Of a stretch of DNA of 64,000 bases, positions 26,148 to 34,673 are shown in pieces (position 1 is the stretch's first letter; every line of letters starts with the position of its first letter). The stretch comes from UBA6115 sp050953005 (GTDB lineage: Bacteria > Bacillota > Clostridia > Christensenellales > Aristaeellaceae): the NCBI GenBank assembly GCA_050953005.1, contig JBMNLV010000012.1, positions 62,001 through 126,000 on the forward strand, written 5' to 3'. Both the position numbers and the translations under genes were made by a program. The notes beneath the pieces are model-generated. The model had not been told where the DNA came from and did no database searches. It worked only from the letters and a program-made list of their open reading frames with translations.

Positions 26148-26837
26148 CTATTCCGCCGGTTCCAGGGCGTAAGCCTCAATGGTCTCCACAAATATTCTCA
26201 TGCCCTCCTTGCTCAGGTGCACCCGGTTGTCGGAGCTGAACTCAGGGCGCAGGAAGCCCTCCCCATCCATCAGCGGGGTCGCCACATCCAGGTAGCTGAC
26301 CCCCATTTCCTGGCAAAGGGCCTCCAGGGCGGTGTTGAAGGTGTTGAAGTTGGCCTGGTTGAGTTTCTTGGTCTGCGCCCTCTTGGTGATCGGGGTGACG
26401 GACAGGGCGACCAGCTCAAGGTCCGGGTTGCGGTTCAGGACGCGCTCAATGAGCCTGCGGTACAAGTTCACCTGAGGATTCAGCCTGGCCCCTGCCTCGT
26501 CATTCATCCCCAGCATGATAAAGACGCGCCTGGCCTCCAGCTGGCGCAGGCCCTCCGGCAGGCTGACCCGCGATCCCCGCAGCATCAGGGCCGGCTTATC
26601 CTCGTTCGGGGTGATGCGGCTGGCCTGGGAAAGGGAATAGCTCGAAATGGCGAGGAACCGCGCCCCCTCCAGTATCGGGTTGCCCCGCTCCGTCTGCTCC
26701 ATGCGGTAGCGGCCGATCTGCTGCATGATGGAATCCCCCACAAACACCGTGCCGGCAAAAGAAGGTTGTTCGGCCCCCGCGGGCAGGCAGGCGGCAGCCA
26801 GCAGGCAGGCGAGACAAAGGCATAGCAGGCGTTTCAT
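26148..26837 (-). CDS. Secreted SGNH/GDSL-type hydrolase
   Basis: A 229-residue protein with a signal peptide (MKRLLCLCLACLLAAACLPA) and an SGNH hydrolase fold. FVGDSIMQQIG is block I with the nucleophile Ser; IMLGMNDE is block III with the Asn; the C-terminal SSDNRVHLSKEG carries the Asp/His pair of block V (D and H three apart). Such enzymes remove or transfer acetyl groups on carbohydrates. It is first in the minus-strand order that leads to the DUF4358, MBOAT and DHHW genes, with a 185-base gap before DUF4358 that could hold a second promoter. The signal peptide also has a Cys near its end, so a lipoprotein is possible, though the lipobox is weak. Confidence 0.85.
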   Translation of the reverse strand: MKRLLCLCLACLLAAACLPAGAEQPSFAGTVFVGDSIMQQIGRYRMEQTERGNPILEGARFLAISSYSLSQASRITPNEDKPALMLRGSRVSLPEGLRQLEARRVFIMLGMNDEAGARLNPQVNLYRRLIERVLNRNPDLELVALSVTPITKRAQTKKLNQANFNTFNTALEALCQEMGVSYLDVATPLMDGEGFLRPEFSSDNRVHLSKEGMRIFVETIEAYALEPAE

Positions 26838-27021
26838 GGCATGGTCCTTCCCTTGTCGGTCTTGAGGATGGTCCGCGCGGGCTTGCCCTTTTTAAAGGCC
26901 AGGCCGGCCGCGGCAGCAAAGGGTCCTGAGGTCAAGGAATTCATTAGAAATGATATAATGCGCCGGTTTGCGTGTCAACCTAAACCGTCCCTGGGTCCAC
27001 GCGGCTCCGCGGAAGATATAT

Positions 27022-27050
27022 TTGTCGCTGCAGCATTGGTATGATATAAT
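27022..27050 (+). promoter_or_regulatory. Promoter of the glycogen phosphorylase gene
   Basis: TTGTCG (27022-27027), a 17-base spacer and a perfect TATAAT (27045-27050) lie 34 bases before the start codon. A second TATAAT at 26954-26959 has no clear -35. Confidence 0.6.
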
Positions 27051-27084
27051 TTGTGTGTTTTATCCCCACCTTAAAGGAGATTGT

Positions 27085-29526
27085 ATGCCAAAGCCAGATT
27101 ATACCAAGGATTACATTAAACAATCGATTATCGGCAAGCTGCAGCGCTATTACGGCAAAACCCTGCAGGACGCCTCTCCCTACCAGCAGTATTACGCCGT
27201 CGCCTCCACCCTGCGCGACCAGATTATGCATAAATGGGTGCACTCCAAGGAGCTGGACAATCAGGCGGGAGGCAAACGTGTCTACTATCTGAGCATTGAG
27301 TTTCTTTTGGGCCGGGCGATGTTCAACAACGCCCTCAACCTGCTTTCAAGCGAGGTCTATACCAAGGCGCTGACCGAACTGGGCATCTCATGGAAGGACA
27401 TTGTCTATGAAGAGCCTGAACCCGGCCTGGGAAACGGCGGCCTGGGCCGCCTGGCCGCCTGCTTTATGGACTCCCTGGCCACGCTGGACCTGCCGGCCAT
27501 GGGCTGCACCATCCGCTATGAGTACGGCCTGTTCCGCCAGAAGCTGACCCAGGGGCAGCAGATGGAGGTGCCTGACGACTGGCTGATCAACGGCAACGTC
27601 TGGGAAGTGGCCAGCATGGAGGACGTGGCCGAAATCCGCTTTGAGGGCAGGGTGGTCAACTCCCAAAAGGATGGCCGCGATGTTTTCACCCTGGTGGATT
27701 GCCGCACGGTGGAAGCCGTCCCCTACGATATGCCCGTGGTGGGCTATGGCAACCAGCGCGTCAACACCCTGCGCACCTGGCGCGCGCGCAGCAAGAAAAG
27801 CCTGGACCTGTCCGCCTTCTCCATGGGCGATTATGTGGGCGCCTCCAAGGAGCAGGACCTGGCTAATGTGATCTCCAAGGTGCTTTACCCCGAGGACAAC
27901 CATTACGAGGGCAAGACGCTGCGGCTGTGCCAGCACTATTTCCTGGTGTCCGCCAGCCTGCAGTACGCGCTGAAGGATTTTGAGCGCAGGCACGGAAACA
28001 ACTACAAGCTGCTGCCCGACAAGGCGGTCTTCCACATCAACGACACCCACCCGGGCCTGGCGATTGCGGAACTGATGCGGCTGCTGATTGATGAAAAGGG
28101 TCTGGGCTGGGAGGAAGCGCAGGCCATCACCAACCGCTGCATGGCTTACACCAACCATACCATCATGGCCGAGGCGCTGGAGCGCTGGCCGGAGGATCTG
28201 ATCAAAAACCAGCTGCCGCGCATCTATATGATCCTGGAAGAGCTCAACCGCCGGCTGTGCGAAAAGCTTTGGGACCGTTACCCCGGTGAATGGGACCGCA
28301 TCGCGCACATGGCCATCCTGGCCTACGGCATGGTGCACATGGCCAACCTGTGCGTATCGCAGAGCTTTTGCGTCAATGGCGTCAGCCAGCTGCACGGGAA
28401 CATTATCAAGGCCGATACCTTCGGCGACTACGGGCAGATGGAGCCGCGCAAGTTTACCTATATTACCAACGGCGTTACCCACCGCCGCTGGCTGATGGCC
28501 TGCAACCCGCGGCTGACAGCGCTGATCAGCGACGCCATCGGCGAGCAGTGGAAGACCCAGCCGGAGCGCCTGAGCGACCTGCTGCCCATGAGGGACGACG
28601 CCGCCTTCCGCGAGCGCTTCCAAAACATCAAACGCCAGAACAAGGATGTCTTCAATGAGTTTTTGAAGCGCCGGCAGGATATGCAGGTGGACCCGGAATT
28701 CATGTTTGATGTCCAGGTCAAGCGCCTGCATGAATACAAGCGCCAGCTGCTCAACGCCCTGCACATCCATGTGCTCTACAACCGCATCATGGACGACGCC
28801 AGTTTCACCATGCCCCCGCGCGTGTTCATCTTTGGCGCAAAGGCCTCCCGCGGCTACTACAAAGCCAAGATGATCATCCGCTACATCCTGGCGCTCTCGC
28901 GGATGATTGACCGCAGCCCGCGCGCGCGCCAGATGCTGAAGATCATGTTTGTGGAAAACTGGAATGTGTCAGCCGCGGAGGCGCTCATCCCGGCCGCCGA
29001 CCTGAGCGAGCAGATCTCCACCGCCGGCAAGGAGGCCTCGGGGACCGGCAACATGAAGCTGATGATGAACGGCGCTGTCACCATCGGCACGCTGGACGGC
29101 GCCAACGTAGAGATCTCCCAGGCTGTGGGCAAGGACAACATCTACCTGTTCGGCATGACCGCTGAGGAGGTTGCCGCCAAGTACCGCGAAGGCACCTACG
29201 CGCCCATCCAGTTCTTTGAGCGCAACACCGAGATCCGCAAGGCCCTCTCCCAGATGATCGACGGCACGCTTTTCCCGGACAACCCCGCGATGATACAGAT
29301 CCTTTACCATGACCTGCTGTTTGGCTCCGGCGGCGGCAAGCCCGACAACTACTTTGTGCTCAAGGATTTCGGCTCCTATGCCCAGACCCACCACCGCATC
29401 AGCCTGGACTACCAGAACAAGGAGCTGTGGCTGAAGAAAGCCATCACCAACACCGCGATGTCCGGCTTCTTCTCAACGGACCGCACGATTTCCGAATACA
29501 ACGAGAAAATCTGGAAATTGAAATAA
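27085..29526 (+). CDS. glgP: Glycogen/starch/alpha-glucan phosphorylase
   Basis: An 813-residue enzyme, the normal length, that splits alpha-1,4-glucans with phosphate to give glucose-1-phosphate. The start at 27085 has AAAGGAG five bases upstream. Visible signatures include EPEPGLGNGGLGRLAACFMD, INDTHPGLAIAELMRLL, TITNGVTHRRWL (as YITNGVTHRRWL) and EASGTGNMKLMMNG, where K658 binds pyridoxal phosphate. The N-terminus lacks the long regulatory extension of eukaryotic enzymes, as expected in bacteria. It is a single gene with its own promoter and no glycogen synthesis genes nearby, so it may serve storage glycogen or imported maltodextrins. Confidence 0.97.
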   Translation: MPKPDYTKDYIKQSIIGKLQRYYGKTLQDASPYQQYYAVASTLRDQIMHKWVHSKELDNQAGGKRVYYLSIEFLLGRAMFNNALNLLSSEVYTKALTELGISWKDIVYEEPEPGLGNGGLGRLAACFMDSLATLDLPAMGCTIRYEYGLFRQKLTQGQQMEVPDDWLINGNVWEVASMEDVAEIRFEGRVVNSQKDGRDVFTLVDCRTVEAVPYDMPVVGYGNQRVNTLRTWRARSKKSLDLSAFSMGDYVGASKEQDLANVISKVLYPEDNHYEGKTLRLCQHYFLVSASLQYALKDFERRHGNNYKLLPDKAVFHINDTHPGLAIAELMRLLIDEKGLGWEEAQAITNRCMAYTNHTIMAEALERWPEDLIKNQLPRIYMILEELNRRLCEKLWDRYPGEWDRIAHMAILAYGMVHMANLCVSQSFCVNGVSQLHGNIIKADTFGDYGQMEPRKFTYITNGVTHRRWLMACNPRLTALISDAIGEQWKTQPERLSDLLPMRDDAAFRERFQNIKRQNKDVFNEFLKRRQDMQVDPEFMFDVQVKRLHEYKRQLLNALHIHVLYNRIMDDASFTMPPRVFIFGAKASRGYYKAKMIIRYILALSRMIDRSPRARQMLKIMFVENWNVSAAEALIPAADLSEQISTAGKEASGTGNMKLMMNGAVTIGTLDGANVEISQAVGKDNIYLFGMTAEEVAAKYREGTYAPIQFFERNTEIRKALSQMIDGTLFPDNPAMIQILYHDLLFGSGGGKPDNYFVLKDFGSYAQTHHRISLDYQNKELWLKKAITNTAMSGFFSTDRTISEYNEKIWKLK

Positions 29527-29548
29527 AGTTGGAGCGTTCAAACATCAG

Positions 29549-29578
29549 CCGGGGATTTTCCTGAGGGAGAATCCCCGG
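29549..29578 (+). terminator. Hairpin after glgP
   Basis: CCGGGGATT and AATCCCCGG (29549-29557 and 29570-29578) pair perfectly 23 bases after the glgP stop. There is no long T run; it may stabilise the mRNA end or act with Rho. Confidence 0.5.
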
Positions 29579-29628
29579 ATCCGTTCAGAACCTTTACCCC
29601 CATCCTCACAGGCGCTTGACAGCGTCAT

Positions 29629-29652
29629 GCTGATTCCAATCTTTACATCAGT
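29629..29652. repeat. Solo copy of the palindromic repeat
   Basis: Read on the minus strand, this segment has ACTGATGTAAAG joined directly to ATTGGAATCAG, a 23-base exact match to the two halves that flank the inserted element at 10010-10181. It lies between glgP and the QueT-like gene. It is the uninterrupted form of the repeat. Confidence 0.75.
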
Positions 29653-29682
29653 TTCAAAACGATCACATACGGGAGATGTCCA

Positions 29683-30156
29683 TTGAAAACCAGCATTCCG
29701 GTTCGTTCACTGGCCGCAGGCGGCCTGGTTGCCGCTGCCTATATCGCGCTTACCCTGCTGTTCGCGCCCATCAGCTTTTCGCAAATCCAGTTCCGCGTCT
29801 CGGAAGCCCTGACCCTGCTGCCGGTGCTGTCGCCCGCCGCGGTGCCCGGGCTGTTCATCGGCTGCCTGGGCGCCAACCTGCTCACCGGCCAGCCCTGGCA
29901 GGACGTGGTCTTCGGCTCGCTGGCCAGCCTGGCAGCAGCGGTATTAACGCGCAGGTTCAGGCAGAAGCTGTGGCTGGCCGCGCTGATGCCGGTGGCGGTC
30001 AACGCCGTGGTCATCGGGCTGATGCTGTACGCCGTCCACGGCCTGCACCCCTACATCAGCCTGCTGACCGTGGGCGCAGGCCAGGCGGTGGTCTGCTACG
30101 GGCTGGGCGTGCCGCTGGTCAGGGTGCTGGAGAAGAGGAACCTGACGCTGCCGTAA
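29683..30156 (+). CDS. queT: QueT family queuosine-precursor transporter
   Basis: A 157-residue membrane protein with five or six helices and the QueT pattern: YIALTLLFAPISFSQIQFRV, EALTLLPVLSPAAVPGLFIG and CLGANLLTGQPWQDVVFGSL. QueT proteins are substrate-binding (S) components, thought to import preQ0/preQ1 or queuine and to use a shared energy-coupling module. The start is a TTG at 29683 preceded by GGGAGA at about seven bases; the overlapping ATG frame at 29676 does not give a plausible protein. No preQ1 riboswitch consensus is visible upstream. Its stop lies ten bases from the convergent GDPD gene. Confidence 0.85.
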   Translation: MKTSIPVRSLAAGGLVAAAYIALTLLFAPISFSQIQFRVSEALTLLPVLSPAAVPGLFIGCLGANLLTGQPWQDVVFGSLASLAAAVLTRRFRQKLWLAALMPVAVNAVVIGLMLYAVHGLHPYISLLTVGAGQAVVCYGLGVPLVRVLEKRNLTLP

Positions 30157-30165
30157 AAAGCATCT

Positions 30166-30915
30166 TCAACCGCGGAAAATAGCCATCGCGGGCCCCGGAT
30201 TGTTGGCCGTCACCAGCCAGGCCCCGCAATATCGCGCGTAAGCCGCGCTTTTTTCTGTGTCCGGGCAGTATGCCCAGGGCAGTATGCCCATCTCCTCATA
30301 ATCCACCACCCGTTCCGGGGTCAGCAGGCTCATCTCGATGCCAACGGCAGTCATATGGGAAAACGTGCCGTTCAAGCCGGGCTCAAAATGCTGCATTTTA
30401 AAGCCCGGGAACCCCTGGGTGGGCAGATGGTGCTTCCGGCTGATATACTTGACGATGTCGGCATCAAAGCACGCAAAAACACACAAGGGAATCAAATTGT
30501 ATTTCGCCAGCATGCTGATGGTCTTGTCCACGCATTCCTCGGTCCTGTCCTTGATTTCCACATTGAGCAAAACCTGTGGATGCGCAACCATCAATTGGCA
30601 GAACTCCTCAAGGGTGGGAATAGCCTGCCCCCGGAATTCCTCGGATTTTCGGATCCCCGCGTCCAGGCGCTTGAGCTCCGGCAGGTTCAGCGAGCGCACG
30701 GCGCCCGTGCCGTTGGTGGTTCTGTCCACGGTCAGGTCATGGATAATGACCAGTTGACCATCAGACGACACATTGATGTCAAGCTCCAGCATGTCCACGC
30801 CGAAATCTATGGCCTTCTCAAACGACAGCAGCGTGTTTTCGGGATAAACGGCCATCATGCCGCGGTGGCCGGCAACCAGCCGGGCGTTTTTATCCAGCAG
30901 CCTTGGGTGAATCAT
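30166..30915 (-). CDS. Glycerophosphodiester phosphodiesterase
   Basis: A 249-residue GDPD enzyme that hydrolyses glycerophosphodiesters to glycerol-3-phosphate and an alcohol. The family motifs are complete: VAGHRGMMAVYPENTLLSF holds the first catalytic His and the Glu ligand, DMLELDINVSSDGQLVIIHD holds the metal-binding Glu/Asp and second His, and VLLNVEIKD holds a further metal Glu/Lys. There is no signal peptide, so it acts in the cytoplasm like UgpQ. AGGAGGTG precedes the ATG by five bases. It is divergent from a Ugp-like ABC importer, which fits uptake of diesters and cleavage inside the cell. Confidence 0.93.
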   Translation of the reverse strand: MIHPRLLDKNARLVAGHRGMMAVYPENTLLSFEKAIDFGVDMLELDINVSSDGQLVIIHDLTVDRTTNGTGAVRSLNLPELKRLDAGIRKSEEFRGQAIPTLEEFCQLMVAHPQVLLNVEIKDRTEECVDKTISMLAKYNLIPLCVFACFDADIVKYISRKHHLPTQGFPGFKMQHFEPGLNGTFSHMTAVGIEMSLLTPERVVDYEEMGILPWAYCPDTEKSAAYARYCGAWLVTANNPGPAMAIFRG

Positions 30916-31237
30916 TTGACACCTCCTGACGATTCATGGTTCAGGGAAAGCATCCTCCCCTATGTTTTCTACTTTATTCGCTTTAACCGGGGAAAGTCAA
31001 CCTGCCCCGCCACGGCGGCCCGCGCGGCTGAAAACAGACAGGAAGCGCATTCCGAATCAGCGCTCAGAAATGGAAGCAAAACGCGGATTATTCCGAAAAC
31101 TTTATATTTATACATTGAATTGATATTGACATTCTCTGTAAAATTTGCTATTTCTTTACATGGATTTTATAGATTCTTTTCCCGTCTACATGTATAGTTG
31201 CAGTGTTCAAATGACGTAAGGAATCGGAGATGCAGTA
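30916..31237. promoter_or_regulatory. Divergent control region between GDPD and the Ugp-like importer
   Basis: A 322-base region without genes. Its right half is strongly AT-rich. A perfect TTGACA at 31126-31131 points toward the importer, though the -10 17 bases on (TATTTC) is poor. Two ACATG-centred sites (CTTTACATGG and GTCTACATG, near 31155-31195) could bind a regulator such as PhoP. No operator can be named with confidence. Confidence 0.4.
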
Positions 31238-32365
31238 TTGAACAAACCGTTAATATCCGGTCAATCAGGGCCGGCGGCAAGAATGGAAGTGCCGGGCAGC
31301 AAAATACCGGCCGTCGCAGGTCTTTTCAGCCTGGCGCTGGTGTTGTTCGGGCTGATTGGTCACCATGTTGACAACACCATTGGCTGGGAAGCCATCCCCC
31401 TTTGGCTGGCTTGGGCAGCCATGGCTGTCGGGCTCATCCTGCTGGCAGCTTCCGTATACTTTGGAAACAAACAGCTGCACCGCAGGCTGATGGCCAAGCA
31501 TTTCTTGCCTTACCTGCTGATTGTGCCCGCCATCACCTTTTTGCTGATTTTTGTGCTCTATCCGATGCTCAACCTGGTTTACCTGTCCATGTTCCAAGGC
31601 AATGTGATGAATGCCACCAAGCGTTTTATGGGCTTGAACAACTATAAGTCCATCCTGTTTATCAAAAAGGATTTTATGGTCGCCCTGACAAACACGGCCG
31701 TCTATACCGCCAGCATGGTGGTGCTGCTCATTTTCTTTGCCGTGCTGTTTGCCCTGTGGATGTTTCCGGAAAGGAAAATCAACCACGTTGCCCAGACGGT
31801 TTTTTTCACGCCTCACCTGATTGCCTCGGTAACCATTGCCTTCATCTTCCAATGGCTGATGGACGAAAATTCCTACGGTTTATTCAACTCCGTCCTCAAC
31901 GCTTTCGGTCTGCCGCAGCTTCGCTGGCTCAATTCCTCCAGCACCGCGATGGGCAGCATCGTGTTTGTCAACGTATGGGGCTCCATTGGCTACTACGCCC
32001 TCATCATGCTCGCGGCGCTCAAATCCATCCCTTCGGATATCTATGAAGCGGTAGCGATGGATACCAACTCCAGGGTAAAGCGTTTTTTTTACATCACGCT
32101 TCCGATGCTGTCGCCCCAGCTGTTCTTCATCCTGATCACCATCACGATCGGCTCTTTCAAGGTGTTCGACTCCATCAATATCATGACGGCAGGCGGCCCG
32201 GGAAGCTCCACGGAAGTACTGGCGCGCTATATTTATGACTACGCCTTTATCCGCACCAACACCTTGGGCATCGCCTCCGCGGCCGGCACCGTGCTGATGC
32301 TGATTTTAATCGTATTGACCCTGATTTATTTCCGTGTGCTTGGAAAGAAGGTGTTCTACCAATGA
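31238..32365 (+). CDS. ABC sugar/glycerol-phosphate permease (UgpA/MalF type)
   Basis: A 375-residue inner-membrane permease. The start is a TTG at 31238 with GGAGA seven bases upstream; an ATG at 31286 is an alternative. Beyond the usual six helices it has an extra pair at residues ~22-75 (SLALVLFGLIGHHV and LILLAASVYFG). The permease-specific loop EAVAMDTNSRVKRFFYITLP is the EAA motif that contacts the ATPase. Typical family segments are LLIVPAITFLLIFVLYP and VWGSIGYYALIMLAALKSIP. It is first in a three-gene operon and overlaps the next gene by ATGA. Glycerol-phosphate diesters are the likely substrate because of the divergent GDPD; sugar transport is the alternative. Confidence 0.88.
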   Translation: MNKPLISGQSGPAARMEVPGSKIPAVAGLFSLALVLFGLIGHHVDNTIGWEAIPLWLAWAAMAVGLILLAASVYFGNKQLHRRLMAKHFLPYLLIVPAITFLLIFVLYPMLNLVYLSMFQGNVMNATKRFMGLNNYKSILFIKKDFMVALTNTAVYTASMVVLLIFFAVLFALWMFPERKINHVAQTVFFTPHLIASVTIAFIFQWLMDENSYGLFNSVLNAFGLPQLRWLNSSSTAMGSIVFVNVWGSIGYYALIMLAALKSIPSDIYEAVAMDTNSRVKRFFYITLPMLSPQLFFILITITIGSFKVFDSINIMTAGGPGSSTEVLARYIYDYAFIRTNTLGIASAAGTVLMLILIVLTLIYFRVLGKKVFYQ

Positions 32366-33207
32366 TGAACGCCAGAAAATTTCGCAAGTACCTTCGGCAG
32401 CTGCCGGGCGATGCCTTCAAGGTGGCCGTGATGCTGTTGTTCGTCTTTCCTTTTTACTATATGATGGTCACCTCCTTTAAGACCTACTCCGAGGCCATCA
32501 GGGTGCCTCCCACGATGTGGCCGGAAAACTTTACCTTTGAAGCCTACAACACCATCTTCACCAAGATGAACATCGACATGGGGCGCTATGCGCTCAACAG
32601 TGTCCTGATCACCCTTGGTGTCATTGTGATTCAAATGCTGGTCATGATTCCCGCCGCCTATGCCTTCGCCCGGTTCCGGTTTTTCGGGAAAGGGCTGCTG
32701 TTTGGCTTTGTGCTGGTGGCCTTCATGATTCCCTCGCAGGTGACGTTCATCACCGTTTACTTGACCATGTCGGACTGGAACCTGATCCAAACCCTGTGGC
32801 CGCAAATCCTGCCCTTTGGCGCGAACGCCTTTGGCATTTTCCTGCTGCGCCAGGGATTCATGCAGGTCCCCCAGGAAATTATCGAGAGCGCGAAGCTGGA
32901 CAACGCCAATGATATCCAGCTGATGACCCGCATCATGCTGCCCATGTCGATGTCCTTTGTCATCACCATTGCGCTGTTCTCTTTTGTTTCCCATTGGAAC
33001 TCCTATTTCTGGCCGCTGGTGATGACCAATACCGAGGACGTTCGGCCGCTGACCATGGCCATCCAGAAAATCAAATCAGAGGAATGGGGGGTCATCTGGA
33101 CGACCATCATGGCCGGAAACATGATTTTGTTTGTGCCGGTAGTCATCATCTACCTGTTCGCATCCAAACGGATCATCCAGGCCTTTGCCTACAAGGGCGT
33201 CAAATAA
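32362..33207 (+). CDS. ABC permease (UgpE/MalG type)
   Basis: A 281-residue permease with six helices that pairs with the preceding one. Family marks are FPFYYMMVTSFKTYSEAIR near the start, AYAFARFRFFGKGLLF, and the EAA loop EIIESAKLDNANDIQLMTRI near residues 170-190. The start overlaps the upstream stop by ATGA, so the two subunits are probably made in equal amounts. A 50-base gap and a strong AAAAGGAGG site lead to the binding-protein gene. The ATPase subunit is not in this operon, so a shared ATPase such as MsmX or UgpC elsewhere is implied. Confidence 0.9.
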   Translation: MMNARKFRKYLRQLPGDAFKVAVMLLFVFPFYYMMVTSFKTYSEAIRVPPTMWPENFTFEAYNTIFTKMNIDMGRYALNSVLITLGVIVIQMLVMIPAAYAFARFRFFGKGLLFGFVLVAFMIPSQVTFITVYLTMSDWNLIQTLWPQILPFGANAFGIFLLRQGFMQVPQEIIESAKLDNANDIQLMTRIMLPMSMSFVITIALFSFVSHWNSYFWPLVMTNTEDVRPLTMAIQKIKSEEWGVIWTTIMAGNMILFVPVVIIYLFASKRIIQAFAYKGVK

Positions 33208-33257
33208 GCCATCTGATGGGTTTGCCCATAAGATGATATAAAAAGGAGGTATCTGTC

Positions 33258-34550
33258 ATGAAAAAACTGTTCTCCGTTCTGCTGCTGCTGGCGATGCTGT
33301 TTTCAGTGATGCCGGTGGCAACCGCGCAATCAGAACCCATCATCGTGGATATCTGGCATACCCGCGGTTCCGGCGCCAACCTGGAAACCATGGTCAAGCA
33401 GGTTGAAACCTTCAACCAGACCATTGGCGCTGAAAAGGGAATTCAAGTTGTTGAGACTTACCAGGGCGGCTATGTGGATGCCCTGGCCAAGTACATGAGC
33501 GCCATCGCCGCCGGCGAGCCGCCGGAGTTGGTGGTGCTGGAGCGCGCGGCAGGCGTCCCTGTCATGGCTGAGGAAGGCGTGCTGGCTGACATGAAGCCCT
33601 ATGTGGAGGCCTCCGGCATGGATCTTGAAAACTTCGAGCAGATCCTGCTGGGCTACTCCTATGATTCCCAGGGCAAGCTGATTTCACTGCCCTACATCCG
33701 TTCCACGCCTGTCATGTATTACAACGCGGATATGTTTGAGCAAGCCGGCATCCAACCGCCCACGACCATTGACGAACTGGTAGAAGCCGGCAAGAAGCTG
33801 CACCAGGTGGATGAGAAGGGCGAAACCACCGTTTGGGGCTTTGAGCTCCACAACGACCCAGCCTGGTTCCTGCAAAACTGGTTGGTCCAATTGGGAAGCA
33901 ATATGTTCTCGGAGGATGGCTTGAGCGTGCCCGCTCTGGATGACGGCACCCTGCTGAAGGTATTCACAGCCTGGCGCTCCTGGATTGACGAGGGCTGGTG
34001 CGCGCCCTTTGTGTCCACCAACGCGACCACAGTCATGCAGGAGATGTTCTTCAACGGCAAGTTGGCCATGTTCTTCCAGTCCACAGGTTCCATGGCCAAC
34101 ATCATCAAGCAAAGCACTGCCAACAGCATCAATGTCGGCGTGGCCTTCCTGCCCACCTGGGACAAGCCGGCTGCTCCGACCGGCGGCGGAAACATCGCCA
34201 TGGTCGAGCGCGGCAACGACAAAGCGCATTTGGACGCCGCGTGGGAGTTTGTCAATTTCCTCATGAGTGATGAGCAGGTGGCGTTCAACTCTGTCAACTC
34301 CGGTTACCTGCCCACCACAAAGACCAGCGTGCAAACCGACATCATCAAAAACAAATGGGAAGAAAACCCGCAGTTCAAGGTCGCGTTCGAGCAGCTCTCC
34401 ATCGCGCAGGAAATCCCCTACAGCCCCTATAAATCAGACGTGGAAACCGCCTGGCGGCAGGTTTGCTCCCTGTTGATTCAGGATCGCTCCATCAACGCTG
34501 AGGAAGCCGTTCAAATGCTCAGAGACGAGGTGGCGACCATCCTGCCCTGA
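33258..34550 (+). CDS. Extracellular solute-binding protein (UgpB-like)
   Basis: A 430-residue family 1 binding protein. The signal peptide (MKKLFSVLLLLAMLFSVMPV) ends at ATAQ; there is no lipobox cysteine, unusual for a Gram-positive binding protein, which normally needs a lipid anchor. The mature part has VDIWHTRGSGANLETMVKQV, YMSAIAAGEPPELVVL, SLPYIRSTPVMYYNADMF and GGGNIAMV, the set that resembles glycerol-3-phosphate binding proteins (UgpB), including the aromatic SNPVLYYN-like strand. AAAAGGAGGTAT precedes the ATG. As third gene of the importer operon facing a GDPD gene, uptake of glycerophosphodiesters or glycerol-3-phosphate is inferred. Confidence 0.87.
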   Translation: MKKLFSVLLLLAMLFSVMPVATAQSEPIIVDIWHTRGSGANLETMVKQVETFNQTIGAEKGIQVVETYQGGYVDALAKYMSAIAAGEPPELVVLERAAGVPVMAEEGVLADMKPYVEASGMDLENFEQILLGYSYDSQGKLISLPYIRSTPVMYYNADMFEQAGIQPPTTIDELVEAGKKLHQVDEKGETTVWGFELHNDPAWFLQNWLVQLGSNMFSEDGLSVPALDDGTLLKVFTAWRSWIDEGWCAPFVSTNATTVMQEMFFNGKLAMFFQSTGSMANIIKQSTANSINVGVAFLPTWDKPAAPTGGGNIAMVERGNDKAHLDAAWEFVNFLMSDEQVAFNSVNSGYLPTTKTSVQTDIIKNKWEENPQFKVAFEQLSIAQEIPYSPYKSDVETAWRQVCSLLIQDRSINAEEAVQMLRDEVATILP

Positions 34551-34612
34551 CGAGTTTACGCCCCGCGGCATGATCCTCAGGCTGCAGGGTTGAGCCAATA
34601 CAGGTGAATAAG

Positions 34613-34650
34613 CAAGGCCCGCTGCACAGTCAAGCGTACAGCGGGCCTTG
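34613..34650. terminator. Bidirectional terminator-like hairpin
   Basis: CAAGGCCCGCTG (34613-34624) and CAGCGGGCCTTG (34639-34650) pair over 12 bases with no mismatch. It lies between the convergent binding-protein and DUF1846 genes and may serve both. Confidence 0.7.
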
Positions 34651-34673
34651 TGATATGAGTGAGGTAGCTTGTC

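Noticed and set aside
29527..29682. preQ1 riboswitch before queT
   Set aside because: CAGAACC and ACCCCC are present but not in the order and spacing of preQ1-I, and no preQ1-II or -III pattern is visible.
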